In this document: positions 1-9,601 of the stretch, piece after piece
How positions within the stretch are numbered: the first letter of the stretch is position 1
How the letters are laid out: each line of letters begins with the position of its first letter
From: Streptomyces sp. RKAG290
Lineage (GTDB): Bacteria > Actinomycetota > Actinomycetes > Streptomycetales > Streptomycetaceae
Length of the DNA: 64,000 nt
Direction: 5' to 3'
NCBI RefSeq assembly: GCF_023701695.1
Contig: NZ_JAJOZC010000001.1
Location: forward strand, 744,001 to 808,000
Notes under the pieces: model-generated
Databases searched by the model: none
What the model was told of the DNA's origin: nothing
The model's input: the letters and a program-made list of their open reading frames with translations, nothing else
Position numbers and translations under genes: made by a program

Positions 1-1
1 T

Positions 2-103
2 GCCCGCCTCAAGTCCTGGAGGATCTTCCGTCACGCCCGTTGCAGCCCGAACCGCACGACGTCAATTGCCAAAGCCGTGCTCACCCTGGAGCGGCACCGC
101 TGA
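2..103 (+). pseudogene. IS5-type transposase, C-terminal remnant
   Basis: The frame beginning at base 2 is open from the window edge and ends at TGA 101-103. It encodes a basic tail containing LKSWRIFRHARCSP and SIAKAVLTLE, which I recognise as the C-terminal end of DDE transposases of the IS5 group found in actinomycetes. The rest lies outside the window, so I cannot say whether it is complete. No catalytic residue is visible here. A second transposase piece follows directly, so this is the edge of an insertion-sequence graveyard. The family assignment rests on remembered tail motifs only. Confidence 0.55.
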
Positions 104-106
104 AGA

Positions 107-228
107 ACCTCAATGGGCCGTGGGAGACGGTGTATGGGCGTCTCGCCCGCTGGGAGGCGGACGGAGCGCGGGCCCGCCTGCTCGAGCAGGTCCAGGTCCG
201 GGACCTCTCCGTCGGCGTGCTGAAGTGA
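107..228 (+). pseudogene. Transposase fragment (N-terminal domain piece)
   Basis: This reading frame encodes GPWETVYGRLARWEADG followed by RLLEQVQVRD and stops at 226-228. The pattern 'GPW.TVY.R..RW..DG' is typical of the N-terminal (DUF4096-like) region of IS5-family transposases, where it precedes the DDE domain. Both the beginning and the catalytic part are missing. It sits four bases after the stop of another transposase remnant in a different frame, so two damaged copies or one rearranged element are present. It is a decayed mobile-element scrap with no expected function. Confidence 0.5.
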
Positions 229-250
229 TCAACAAGGAGGGCGACAGGAA

Positions 251-684
251 ATGAGCCACATCACGGACCTCTGGACGGCGGGCAAGGCGCCGACCCGGAG
301 CGGACTCTACAGAGCCGACGGTTCGGCGCGCACCATCGAGACCGACGGCCCGGCGCTGTCGCGATTCGCCCTCGGGCCACCGCTGGACCTGGACGCCCTG
401 CTGGCGGAGAGCCCGCTGAGCGTGACCGAGATCGACATCCATCCACAATGCTTCGTCGCGCTCCCCGACCGGTCAGGCTTCATCTGCGGTGGAGACGGCG
501 CACTCGGCTCGGATGGCTTCTTCGCCAGGTTGGACGCGGGCAGGAGTCCGGTATGGGTGGCCTCGATGTGCGACTCGAATCCGTTCGAGAAGGCGGAACT
601 CGGGGATGGGTAGCCTGCTTCACCAACAATCTCGGGAACTCCGTTGTTGTGGATCTACTGAGTGCCGACTTCGACGTGCAGTGA
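251..684 (+). CDS. Conserved-looking hypothetical protein, frameshifted as read
   Basis: I do not recognise the family. ATG 251 has a good ribosome site (AAGGAGG, 234-240, ten bases upstream). The frame reads 120 residues to TAG 611-613. The next frame then continues with CFTNNLGNSVVVDL and ends SADFDVQ at TGA 682-684, which looks like the natural end of the same domain. Adding one G to the GGGG run at 601-604 joins the two parts into a 144-residue protein with no stop. No signal peptide or membrane segment is seen; it is probably a small soluble protein. It lies between the transposase scraps and the first LAL regulator. The break may be a sequencing under-call rather than real decay. Confidence 0.6.
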
Positions 685-1135
685 GCAATGCCCTGGCCCC
701 CTGCCGGCCAGGGCACAGGGGCCCGCCGGCCAGGACACCCGCAGTCCCCGACCGAGCAATGGTGGGCCACACCCCGCAGCTGGATTGCTCGCATGACCGG
801 AACCGGCACGCTCGCCGAGCATGCCTCGCCTCTGGAATGTACACACTTCCATCTCCACCAGTGACCATTCCCCGATACCGAGACCGCCCATTGGATAATC
901 CCATTTCCACTAGTGGCAACATGGGTTGATTCAGCGAATACGACCATTGGGCTCGCCGACTTTGGGTCCGCCTGCTGGAACTGCTGCCCGCGTGTGCCTG
1001 ACTGAGAGTCAAGCGCAACAGGTCGAAGCACCCATGGACCGCCCGGTCAACACAAATCGCCATAGCGCAACCACGAAGAGTCACCATTTCGCGTCGCGGC
1101 TTGTGTGTGATCCCAGCATCCGGGAGCCTGGAGCT

Positions 1136-3946
1136 ATGTGCGGCTGGGAGATCGTCGAGCGTGACACGGAGCTGGAATCTCTGGCACGGGCTTTCGATGC
1201 CGCCCGCGAGTCGGCGGGCAGCCTCTCCGTCATTGACGGTGCTGCCGGAATAGGTAAGTCGCGACTTCTGTCCGAACTGAGCACATTGCCGCAAACCGCC
1301 GAATTCAGCCTTCTCTACGCTCGCGGGTCGGAGCTGGAACAGGAACTCCCCTTTGGCGTCGTGCGACAGCTCATGGAGCCGGCGCTCCATAGCGAACGCC
1401 ATGGTCGAACGGATGAGTGGCTCAGCGGTGCAGCAGCTCCTGCCCGCCACGTGCTGGGGCAGATCGGTTCCAGAATCGAGAACGAAGGCGAATCCGCCAC
1501 GCTGAATGGGCTCGTTCGACTTGTCGCCAATATGTGCCGGTCCCATCCCCTCGCACTCATCATGGATGATATGCAGTGGGCTGATATTTCCTCCCTGCGT
1601 TTCGTCCTCAAGCTCCTGCCGGAACTGGAGGATCTCCCGCTCGCGTTGGTTGTGGCGAGGCGACCGAGCGAACCAATCTCGGAGACAAGGCTGCTGGACC
1701 TCGTGGACTCATCCGCCGCTCTACGGCTCTCACTTTCGCCGTTGTCACATGCGGCAACTCTCAATATCCTGAGAAGACAGCTAGGGAAATCGGATCCAGA
1801 TTTTTTGCGTTCATGCTTCGAGGCAACCACAGGTAATCCTCTATATCTTCGCGAACTGATCAGAAGTATTACTTCCGAAAACATTGATCCGAGCTTCGCG
1901 AACTCCGCAAGAGTTTTCGGTATCGGGCCCAGATCCATCGTTCGATGGGTTGCACGCCGACTTTCCCACCTGCCCCTCGCAATAACCAAGTTCGCCCGAG
2001 CAGCCTCCATATTTTCAAGCCACGTGGACCTTGCAATAGTGGCAAGTCTGGCTGAGATCTCCCCGGCGGAAGCCCTGGAAGCAACAAGGACTCTCGTAGG
2101 GATGGAAATAATCCGTACGACCTCCGTACCGCTTCATGGAACCGGACATATCGAATTCGTCCACCCGCTGATCCGCGTCGCTGTGTATGAGAATCAGAGC
2201 TATGCCGAGCGAGCGGACGCGCACTCGCGTGCGGCGACCATACTGGCGCAATCTGGTGCGGACTCACAACAGATCGCCGCCCACCTTCTGTTGACTTCGG
2301 CCACCGGCGACCCGGTTCAAATGCAGCTGCTGCAGACCGCCGTCTCCGATGCGTTGGAACAAGGGGCCCCGGAAAGTGCCCTGAAGTATTTGCGCAGATG
2401 CCTCCTGGAGCCAGTGCGCAATGAAGGAGAGCGTCTGGAGCTCCTCGAAAGCCTGGGACATGTCGCCTTGAGAGTTGACCTGGAGGCCGCTGTAGCCTCC
2501 CTGCACCAAGCCTACGAATTGGCATCCGCCCCGGGCGATCAGAGCCGGATCGGATATTCTCTCGGTGTAGCACTTCTCTACAGCTCACGAAATCATGAAG
2601 CTCGAAAAATCCTGGAACGATCTCTGTCAAGAGTGCTCCCAGGCGAGAGCGAACTGCAGCAAAAGATACTTGCCTACCTCCTCAACATTGCTGCCGTCGA
2701 GCCGACCTGCCAGGACATCGTTGGGCAGTATGAACACTCTTGGAGCATCCCGCCGGATTCGAATATCGGAGGGAAGCTTCTCGATTGCATTATCTCTTTC
2801 CACGACATGGTGCGATGCAGAAGAGCCGGCATAGAACGTGCCATCAGAGGGATATCCGACGGAGTTCTCTCACGTTATGCCATCGGGGACAGCCCGCAGG
2901 TCTGCGGCTGGATAACGCTCCTCGCCGCCGATGCGGAGCAGACAGAAGATATTCTTGATACCTGCGTGGAGCAGGGAGAGAGACACGGAGCGCTGAGGGA
3001 TTTGGGTCCCGCTTACATGTTCCGGGGAAGAAACAGATTTCAGCGAGGAGACTTGCGCGAAGCTGAAATAGATCTGCGAAAGTCTGTCCAGGCCATCGAA
3101 ACAGCAGGGGCCACTATCGGCGTCCCCATAGCCGGGGCATATCTGGCAGATACTCTCATGGAGCAGGGCAGGCTGAAGGAAGCCTCTTCGGTTCTCGACT
3201 GGGCCGGTGTTCCGGCAACGACATCCGGTCCTGTGTACTGGTTGCTGGAGAGCAGGGCGCGCCTGCTACGGCTGAACGGAAACTATGAAGCGGCACTGCA
3301 AGCCGCAATCATTTGCGGTGACCGCGCCGCCCAGCATGACATTTCAAATCCGGCAGTTCTCGCCTGGCGCTCCGAGGCAGCTCTCTCCCTTTATTCACTG
3401 AGCCGCTCGAAGGAGGCACGTGTCTACGTGGACGAGGAAATCTTCTTTGCGCGCAAGTGGGCGGTCCCGCGACCTCTGGGTCGTGCATTGCGTGTAGGCG
3501 GTCTGGTCAGCGGGCCTCAGGGTTTGCACATGCTGGAAGAAGCCATGGAGATCCTCAAGGGGTCTCCTGCCCGGTTGGAATATGCAAAGGCACTGTCAGA
3601 CCTGGGTTCGGCGCAACGGCGGTCAGGCCGGCGAGGGGCAGCCAAGGAGCATCTGCAAGCAGCTCTGGAGCTGGCTCGTCTGACAGGTGCCAAGCCTTTG
3701 GCCGATCAGATATCCATAGAGCTTTCCATTGCGGGCGTGCGCCCGCACAAGCGATACCACTCAGGCGTCGAAGCTCTCACACCCAGCGAACGGCGAATCG
3801 TTGAGCTCGCAGCAGAGGGAGCGACCAATCGTCAGATCGCCCAGGCCCTGTTCGTGTCGGCCAAGACAGTGGAAGTGCACCTGAGCAGCTCGTATCGAAA
3901 GCTCGGCGTCACTTCGCGTTCCGAGCTGGCACGGTGCCTTGCGTAA
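1136..3946 (+). CDS. LAL-family (large ATP-binding) LuxR-type transcriptional regulator 1
   Basis: A 936-residue regulator with an N-terminal AAA/STAND ATPase module and a C-terminal LuxR helix-turn-helix. Walker A is GAAGIGKS at residues 35-42 and Walker B is LALIMDD near residue 143. A long helical TPR-like middle follows. The DNA-binding domain occupies about the last 60 residues (ALTPSERRIVELAAEG, then ATNRQIAQAL and KTVEVHL). The frame is open further upstream, but I chose ATG 1136 because the family starts shortly before 'ERDTELE' and a GGGAG lies 9 bases upstream. Its codons include many ATA, AGA and AT-ending ones, unlike the neighbouring genes, which suggests recent acquisition. Family members usually activate secondary-metabolite or sugar-utilisation genes; the target is unknown. 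It is clearly paralogous to the regulator at 5462-8293. Confidence 0.85.
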   Translation: MCGWEIVERDTELESLARAFDAARESAGSLSVIDGAAGIGKSRLLSELSTLPQTAEFSLLYARGSELEQELPFGVVRQLMEPALHSERHGRTDEWLSGAAAPARHVLGQIGSRIENEGESATLNGLVRLVANMCRSHPLALIMDDMQWADISSLRFVLKLLPELEDLPLALVVARRPSEPISETRLLDLVDSSAALRLSLSPLSHAATLNILRRQLGKSDPDFLRSCFEATTGNPLYLRELIRSITSENIDPSFANSARVFGIGPRSIVRWVARRLSHLPLAITKFARAASIFSSHVDLAIVASLAEISPAEALEATRTLVGMEIIRTTSVPLHGTGHIEFVHPLIRVAVYENQSYAERADAHSRAATILAQSGADSQQIAAHLLLTSATGDPVQMQLLQTAVSDALEQGAPESALKYLRRCLLEPVRNEGERLELLESLGHVALRVDLEAAVASLHQAYELASAPGDQSRIGYSLGVALLYSSRNHEARKILERSLSRVLPGESELQQKILAYLLNIAAVEPTCQDIVGQYEHSWSIPPDSNIGGKLLDCIISFHDMVRCRRAGIERAIRGISDGVLSRYAIGDSPQVCGWITLLAADAEQTEDILDTCVEQGERHGALRDLGPAYMFRGRNRFQRGDLREAEIDLRKSVQAIETAGATIGVPIAGAYLADTLMEQGRLKEASSVLDWAGVPATTSGPVYWLLESRARLLRLNGNYEAALQAAIICGDRAAQHDISNPAVLAWRSEAALSLYSLSRSKEARVYVDEEIFFARKWAVPRPLGRALRVGGLVSGPQGLHMLEEAMEILKGSPARLEYAKALSDLGSAQRRSGRRGAAKEHLQAALELARLTGAKPLADQISIELSIAGVRPHKRYHSGVEALTPSERRIVELAAEGATNRQIAQALFVSAKTVEVHLSSSYRKLGVTSRSELARCLA

Positions 3947-4412
3947 GACCAACGTGCCAATTCGAAGGCTTGACCGTGTCCGCGTCAGGAGTTCAGCGCT
4001 TCCCAGGCATGGAGCCCACCGATGGTCCCCGCCATCCGGTCCTTACCAACACCCTGGATGTAGAAGCTCAGTTACGGGACTGCCCAGCAGGTGAGTGACC
4101 ACCGCGCAGGACCGCACGCCCCGGGAAGCCCGCCAGCGGCATCGTGGCCACAAACCGGGCCGTCGGCCAGTGTCCTGACCGCGAGTCCAGCGTACTGCCG
4201 GCTTTCGATCCGGAAGGACGGCCGCGATGCCGACAGTGCGTCCGCCCATCCGTGGGCGACGGGGTCACCGACCATGCCATCCGCCGGCATCGTCACCCGA
4301 CCCCACGAACCTCTCCGCCGCCGCATCCGCTGAGGGCGACAAGACAGCAGCCGGTCTGCCTTCGTCGGACAACGGCAGCCCTCATCGCCCTCCCAGCGCA
4401 TCAACCGCACTG
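3947..4412. other. Intergenic stretch, no gene recognised
   Basis: This is 466 bases between two convergent genes. Several short overlapping frames are open on both strands, as expected in GC-rich DNA. None has a ribosome site plus a family-like protein. I saw no strong terminator hairpin, tRNA or repeat. It may hold decayed sequence, given the transposase remnants nearby, but I cannot identify any parent gene. Confidence 0.5.
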
Positions 4413-5261
4413 TCAATGACTCTGAGCGCTGTTTTCGTGCTGGTGGATCGCGCTGCGCACCGCTCCGCAGAACTTCGTGAAATAGGCGCCGGACGCGTCG
4501 TAGGTGTCCCGGCGCTTCGCCGGGCTGGACGCATCGCCGAACATCGCACGGCGGAGTTCGGTGGTCATCTCCAGCTGGACGCCACGCCCGGTGGAGGTGC
4601 GGTTGACGACATTCGCTTTGTCGCCTCCGTCCAGCCCCGGTACCTTACTGCCGTCGAGGATCGCGATCTGCGCCGGAGTGAAGGCGGAGCGGATGGCCTG
4701 CTTCACCGCGGCCCCGAGCGTCGTGTCGAGGCCGCCGACCAAGACCGCCCGGTTCTTGCTCCTCACCAGATCGACCGGGCCGTCCGCCAACTGTTCGGCA
4801 CGACAGCCGTGCAGGGAGAGGGCGAATGCGCTGCCCTTCACCAGAGCGAGCGCGAACGGGTCGTCGCAATGGGCCGAGGTCACGTGGAGGGCCGAGTTGC
4901 CAGAGCTTCGCAGGCCCTCGAACATCCAATATCCGTATGCTGCGCCGGAGAACAGCTGCCGGGCCGGCTGATCGGGCCTGCATCCCCCGATGCCGAGGCA
5001 CAGTTCGGAGGTCCCCGCCTCGATACCGCCCCCATGAGGAGCAAGGATCGCCGTACGAACCGAACCCGCGGACCTGCGGTACCGCCGCGCCCAGTCGACC
5101 CCTTCGTTTTCCGCCAATTCACGATAGAGCTCTGTATTGGAGATGTACTTATCACCCGCCGTTCCCACGGCACTGGCGTCCGCAAGGGCCGTGTACGCGG
5201 GCACACCGACGGCGGCCGAGGCCAGCGCAGTCAGGACGGTTCTCCGCTTCATGCTTCCCAT
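4413..5261 (-). CDS. Secreted poly-gamma-glutamate hydrolase family protein
   Basis: A 282-residue protein resembling the PGA hydrolase family (PF05908, phage and YmaC-like zinc peptidases that cut poly-gamma-glutamate). Seen: an N-terminal Tat-like signal (KRR followed by the hydrophobic TVLTALASAAVG), then a mature part with the family-like motif ILAPHGGGIEAGTSEL (metal-binding HGGGIE) and the later ALSLHGC and VLVGGLD segments. I chose ATG 5261 because AGGA lies seven bases upstream; ATG 5250-5252 is an alternative three codons in. The open frame continues upstream to 5465 but overlaps the regulator stop and lacks a signal there. It converges with LAL1 and lies 200 bases downstream of LAL2 on the same strand. 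A role in degrading PGA capsules or gamma-glutamyl peptides is inferred from the family. Confidence 0.75.
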   Translation of the reverse strand: MGSMKRRTVLTALASAAVGVPAYTALADASAVGTAGDKYISNTELYRELAENEGVDWARRYRRSAGSVRTAILAPHGGGIEAGTSELCLGIGGCRPDQPARQLFSGAAYGYWMFEGLRSSGNSALHVTSAHCDDPFALALVKGSAFALSLHGCRAEQLADGPVDLVRSKNRAVLVGGLDTTLGAAVKQAIRSAFTPAQIAILDGSKVPGLDGGDKANVVNRTSTGRGVQLEMTTELRRAMFGDASSPAKRRDTYDASGAYFTKFCGAVRSAIHQHENSAQSH

Positions 5262-5461
5262 GGCTGAATCCTGCTGGTCCCCACCGCTCCGGCACCAGAC
5301 CAGTTGCCGGATCTGAGTAGTGGAAATGAGTAGTGGGTTCCCTTGAACGAGGACCCGGCCCGGCGCGACCCCGGCGTAATGCATGCGCTCCCATCCCACT
5401 CGTGGAGCGCACTCCACCTCGCGTCCACTTCGTGGTGGCACCTTGCTGCGAGGAACCCACC

Positions 5462-8293
5462 TCACCCTGGTGGGGCATGAGGGTCCAGAGCCGAAGCCAC
5501 ATCGTGCCGATTGGTGACGTCGAGCTTTCTGTAGATGCTGGTGAGATGCACCTCGACCGTCTTGGGAGTGATGAAGAGTTTCTGAGCGATCGCGCGATTG
5601 GTCTGGTTGGCGACTACCAGGTGGGCGATGCGCTCTTCGCTGGGTGTGAGCGCTTCCACGCCCGTGAGCGCCGAGCGTCTCGGCTGGGCTCCGGCGGCTC
5701 GCAGCTCGGCCCTGGCACGGTCGGCCAAGGGAGCAGCGGCGCAGGCGTCGGCCAGGTCGAGTGCGGTGCGCAGGTGGCCACGGGCTTCCGCACGTTCGCC
5801 GGTGCGGCTCAGGAGTGTTCCGAGCTCAAGGAGGGTCTTGGCGTACTCGAGTCGGGCCGGCGAGGACTTCACGCAGGACGCGGCACGACGTAGAAGGCTG
5901 ATTCCCTCTTCCTCGGCGACGAGCGGAGCGGTAGCGCGCAGTGCCTGCGCGAGCGTCTTGGGCGCGCCCCACTGCTGGGCGAGGAGGAGCTCCTCGCGAA
6001 CCAACGTAAGAGCCTCTTCAGGGCGGCCCAATGCGTGCAGAGCGACCGCGCCCTCGCTCCGCCACGGCAGAAAAGCAGGATTGTTCCAGCCGTGCGCCGC
6101 ACTCATGCTTCCACAACGTCGCATGGCCTCCCAACCTTCGTGGTACCGGCCTTGAAGAATAGCCAGTCGGGCTCGGCCGGCTTGCAACCAATAGAGTTGC
6201 CCCGTCTTAGGAAGACGTCCCGCGTGGTCGGCCCATTCCAGAGCCGCCTCGGCTTCGGAGAGCCGACCCTGCTCCATAAGCGTTTCCGCGAGAAATGCCG
6301 CCACGAAGGGGCGGACAACATCAATACGAGTAGCTTCAATGATTCGCATTGTCTGTCGTGCAACTGCTTCAGCCTCGGGAAGTGCCCCGCGGCGCAGCCA
6401 CGCCAAGGATCGAAACACCATACTTACGCCGACCCCCGCGATGGAGCCGTCCCGCTGCGCTCTCTTCTGAGAGGCCTCGCACACAGCCAGTACCTCTTCC
6501 CGGTCGGCTGCAACGAGGACCCATACCGCATCGGGCACCATTTCACTCTCGTTGACGTGCTCGATCAGTTGGCCGTCACCAAGCGCGTGAAGAGCTCCAC
6601 GGGTGGCCGTGGCAGCATCGATGGTGCCCGCAATCGCATCGTGCCAGGTAATGAGAGAACCCAGCATCCGGCTTCCCAGATCGTCTGCCTCGGTCTGGTC
6701 CTTCAACTCGGCGCACATACGGTCGGCCACGCTGTTGAGCTCCGGTGTGCCGGCAGTAACGCTGATCAGCGATGCCTGCAAGCGCCGCCGCATGTCGGAA
6801 TGATTCTCGTCCAGTTCAGTGATGGCCTGCTGATAGAGGGCCACCGAATCCCGTTGCCGACTCAGCATGAACAGGGAAGCTCCGAGCCTGCTGACGATGG
6901 CCGCGCGTTGCTCGGAATCCTCCGCCAGCTGCAGGGCACGCCCCAGATGCACCACCGCCCGATCCTGGTCGATCAGCTGAGCCGCCGTACCCGCCGCCAT
7001 CAGTATGTCGACCTCCTCCTCCTTTGAGGTGAAGGGTTCTTGAAGGCGACGCCCGTAGTAGGCGAGGGCGCTCTCGGGCGCGGCTTTCGCCGAAGCCTCT
7101 CGCGCCGCCTTGTGCAATACCTCAGCCACCCACGGTTCTCCGGTCGGCAGCGTGCGGAGCAGTTGGGTGGCGACCCGCTCGGTCGACGCACCCGATTCGG
7201 AAAGCAGGGTGGCCGCCCGAGCGTGCCCGCACAGTCGGTCCGCTGGTTCCATGTCCTCATACACAGCGGCCAGAATGAGTGGGTGCACGAATTCCAGAGG
7301 TGTCTGCGGGCGCAGAACATCGATGGTCGCCAGGCGGCCCAGAAGGTCCATAGCACGGCTGGTGCTGATGCCCGCCACCGCGGAGACTTCGCGGAGTTCG
7401 GCGCCTTCCCCCAGGAGAGCAGCAGCTCGGGCGAAGCTCTGGCCCTCGGGCCCCACCGAGGACAACCGCACCGCGACCCGCCGGCCCACCGCACGAGAGG
7501 ACAGCGCGGAAAGCCGTTCCGTCTGCGAGCCGACAGGCCGCAGTCCTTCGGCCGCCACCGCGCGAGCCAGCTCCCGGACCAGCAACGGATTTCCGCCGGT
7601 CAGCTGGTGGAACGCTGAGCGAAAAGCCTCGTCGGCATCCGGTCCCAGCTCTTCGCCCGCCAGCTTGGCCGACGCCTGTGGGCTCAGAGCTGTGAGACGC
7701 ATCGTGCTAACCGCCTCATCGGCTTCGATGTGATCCAGCAATCGCTGCTGGGCACCCGAGTCGACGGGACGGGTACCGGCCACAACCAGCAGCGAAAGAC
7801 CTTCCAGTCGCGGCAACAGATAGGCCAGACTGCGCAGGGATGCCTCGTCCGCCCACTGCATGTCGTCAACGACGAGCACTACCGTGCCTTCATCACACAG
7901 ACTCACAAGGAGCCAGTACAGGCCGTGCAGAACGGTGAAATCCCCCATGGGAAGAGACGCCTCGGGCGAGTTCGGATCCACCACTGCCAACGCCTGCCGT
8001 GCGGGCCCAGCCAGCATTTCATGATCCACCCCGCCGAACCGCGCCAGAACTGGTTCGAAGAGCTGCCGGACCACACCGAACGCGTGGCCTTGTTCCAAAT
8101 CCGTCGCCCGGGCAGCCAGTACCCGGCACTCTGCTCTCTCCGCCGATCGGCGCGCGGTATCCAGCAGCCGAGACTTGCCTACACCTGCCGGTCCTTTCAC
8201 CATGACAAATCGGCCTTCACCCCGTAGCGCAGAGTCCAAAGCCTCAGTCAATTGCTGCTGTTCCCGGTCACGTTCCAACAACTGTGGTTCCAC
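5462..8293 (-). CDS. LAL-family LuxR-type transcriptional regulator 2
   Basis: A 943-residue regulator of the same family and layout as the gene at 1136-3946. The N-terminus MEPQLLERDREQQQL leads into Walker A GPAGVGKS near residue 34 and a Walker B segment VVLVVDDMQWAD. After a long helical centre comes a C-terminal LuxR domain (ALTPSEERIAHLV, then NRAIAQKLF and KTVEVHLTS). The start is GTG 8291-8293 with AGGG seven bases upstream. Similarity to LAL1 extends through the shared SPARLEYAKTL-type segment and the GVEALTPSE linker, so the two arose by duplication or parallel acquisition. Codon use is closer to the host average than in LAL1. It probably activates an unlinked or neighbouring pathway; no biosynthetic core enzyme lies next to it. 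Confidence 0.88.
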   Translation of the reverse strand: MEPQLLERDREQQQLTEALDSALRGEGRFVMVKGPAGVGKSRLLDTARRSAERAECRVLAARATDLEQGHAFGVVRQLFEPVLARFGGVDHEMLAGPARQALAVVDPNSPEASLPMGDFTVLHGLYWLLVSLCDEGTVVLVVDDMQWADEASLRSLAYLLPRLEGLSLLVVAGTRPVDSGAQQRLLDHIEADEAVSTMRLTALSPQASAKLAGEELGPDADEAFRSAFHQLTGGNPLLVRELARAVAAEGLRPVGSQTERLSALSSRAVGRRVAVRLSSVGPEGQSFARAAALLGEGAELREVSAVAGISTSRAMDLLGRLATIDVLRPQTPLEFVHPLILAAVYEDMEPADRLCGHARAATLLSESGASTERVATQLLRTLPTGEPWVAEVLHKAAREASAKAAPESALAYYGRRLQEPFTSKEEEVDILMAAGTAAQLIDQDRAVVHLGRALQLAEDSEQRAAIVSRLGASLFMLSRQRDSVALYQQAITELDENHSDMRRRLQASLISVTAGTPELNSVADRMCAELKDQTEADDLGSRMLGSLITWHDAIAGTIDAATATRGALHALGDGQLIEHVNESEMVPDAVWVLVAADREEVLAVCEASQKRAQRDGSIAGVGVSMVFRSLAWLRRGALPEAEAVARQTMRIIEATRIDVVRPFVAAFLAETLMEQGRLSEAEAALEWADHAGRLPKTGQLYWLQAGRARLAILQGRYHEGWEAMRRCGSMSAAHGWNNPAFLPWRSEGAVALHALGRPEEALTLVREELLLAQQWGAPKTLAQALRATAPLVAEEEGISLLRRAASCVKSSPARLEYAKTLLELGTLLSRTGERAEARGHLRTALDLADACAAAPLADRARAELRAAGAQPRRSALTGVEALTPSEERIAHLVVANQTNRAIAQKLFITPKTVEVHLTSIYRKLDVTNRHDVASALDPHAPPG

Positions 8294-8889
8294 CCTCGCA
8301 CCCTAACTTCCGCCCTCTGCTCTGTCGCTGAACAATCACATCGAGTGCGAACGTCACGCGGAGAGAGTAGATATCCCTTTGAGCCCCATCACGGCGGGGT
8401 TCCCTCCGGACTGATTCACGTACAGAATTCGACCCCGCCGATCTGCTGATAATATTTCATGCCCCATACGTCCATTTCGATACCTCAGGACATGGCACCC
8501 GCGCGCAGCGGTGCGGATTCGCATGCACCGAAATCATCGGCCTGAACGCCATTCCATGGACGACAGGTGCCCTTGGTGAGCGACCGACGACCGAGCGTAA
8601 GCACGTCGGCTGGCCCACGGAACCGGGTTATGTGCAGGATTATGCGCCAGGTCAATGTGCAGCGGCTGCCGACGGGGCGCAAGACAGTGCCGGCAGGCGC
8701 CGGCCAGTCCCTGTTAGGTATGAATCACTCATGCAATCTCGCGGAGCACACCGAGGATGGGTATGCCGAGCCGGCACTGGAGCCGGTCTGCTCAAGGAGG
8801 GCTCAGCACGTCCCAAGCGCCGGCAGCTTCCAGAGGCTTCTCCACTACGCGATCCGCCCCAATTCGATTTCACGAGAACCGACGGTTTC
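8294..8889. other. Intergenic stretch between LAL2 and deaminase
   Basis: This is 596 bases upstream of both the LAL2 gene (minus) and the deaminase (plus), so promoters for both should lie here. An AT-rich patch TGATAATATTTCAT at 8447-8460 stands out in the GC-rich surroundings and could hold a -10 region, but I found no -35 at proper spacing. The deaminase frame is open upstream through much of this region, so part of it could be coding if a start earlier than 8890 is used. Nothing else is recognised. Confidence 0.4.
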
Positions 8890-9318
8890 ATGGCGCTGAT
8901 GGATCTAGCAATTCGCCAAGCTCTGCGTTCTCACTGCCGACAGAGAGTGGGGGCCGTCCTCATAGCCGGAAATCGAATCCTGGCAGCCTCACCCAACCGG
9001 ATTCGAAACGCTCCTGAAATAGATCACCACAATGCCTCTTTCCATGCCGAGGAAGCCACTCTGCGCCGCGCCGCCAGGACCTACGGATTGATCATGTACG
9101 TTGCGCGCATCAACAAGTCAGGCGCACCAATGCTTGCCGCGCCGTGTCCGCGCTGCAAGAACATGCTCACCAAGTCTGGCATTTCACGCGTCTACTTCAC
9201 CGCCACCACCAGCGAAATAGAGGTTCTGGATATCGCGCTGCCCGGAGATCTTGACCGGCGTTCCGCAAGTACTGCAAGAATTCGTTCGATTCGGCGGCAA
9301 CCCGGGGCGCGCCGTTGA
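8890..9318 (+). CDS. Cytidine/deoxycytidylate deaminase-family protein
   Basis: A 142-residue protein with the zinc-dependent deaminase signature: FHAEEATL (the H-A-E motif with zinc ligand His and catalytic Glu), then AAPCPRCKNML (PCxxC, two zinc Cys). The N-terminal RQRVGAVLIAGNRIL strand also fits the fold. The start is uncertain: ATG 8890 lacks a good ribosome site and the frame is open upstream to 8632, so a longer N-terminus is possible. The substrate cannot be told from sequence; small stand-alone members act on free nucleotides, nucleosides or modified bases. After residue 120 the frame becomes a run of Arg/Ser that does not look natural, and the neighbouring frame carries a better-looking tail (see 9221-9418). 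Confidence 0.65.
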   Translation: MALMDLAIRQALRSHCRQRVGAVLIAGNRILAASPNRIRNAPEIDHHNASFHAEEATLRRAARTYGLIMYVARINKSGAPMLAAPCPRCKNMLTKSGISRVYFTATTSEIEVLDIALPGDLDRRSASTARIRSIRRQPGARR

Positions 9319-9418
9319 CGAGCCGGCAGCTCACCCGGGCCACAGCCGGCCCTGGCTCGTGCGCGACCATTGCGGCTGCCGCGCCACCCACTGGGAGTGG
9401 ATCTTTGGGGGCTGCTAA
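9221..9418 (+). other. Possible true C-terminal tail of the deaminase in the next frame
   Basis: The frame offset by one base from the deaminase is open from 9221 to TAA 9416-9418. It encodes EILTGVPQVLQEFVRFGGNP, then HPGHSRPWLVRDHCGC and THWEWIFGGC. This is far more protein-like than the Arg-rich end of the annotated frame. Removing one C from the CCC at 9241-9243 would join the deaminase to this tail. The tail has several Cys and His (DHCGC, THWEW) that could bind metal. Whether the shift is real, an over-called base, or chance is undecided. Confidence 0.35.
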
Positions 9419-9601
9419 GGGCCACCCCCCAATGCTGTCGAATTGAGTAAGAGGTGTCATGGGGCTGAGTAGTAGCCCAACGATTTGAGCTGGTGTGGCA
9501 CGGTGGAGTGGTTGAGATGACCTCGCCGCAGGGTGCCGTGGCTGTCTGTATCAGGCCAAGTGGGCGAGTAGCTGTCGGCCCTCGGTGGTGAGAAGGAACT
9601 G

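Noticed and set aside
926..1135. A 70-residue longer N-terminus for LAL1
   Set aside because: The upstream part has no ribosome site or similarity to the family, while ATG 1136 fits both; the extension is just open frame.
3947..4412. Short overlapping frames on both strands in the gap
   Set aside because: None has a family-like protein or ribosome site; open frames of this size are expected by chance in GC-rich DNA.
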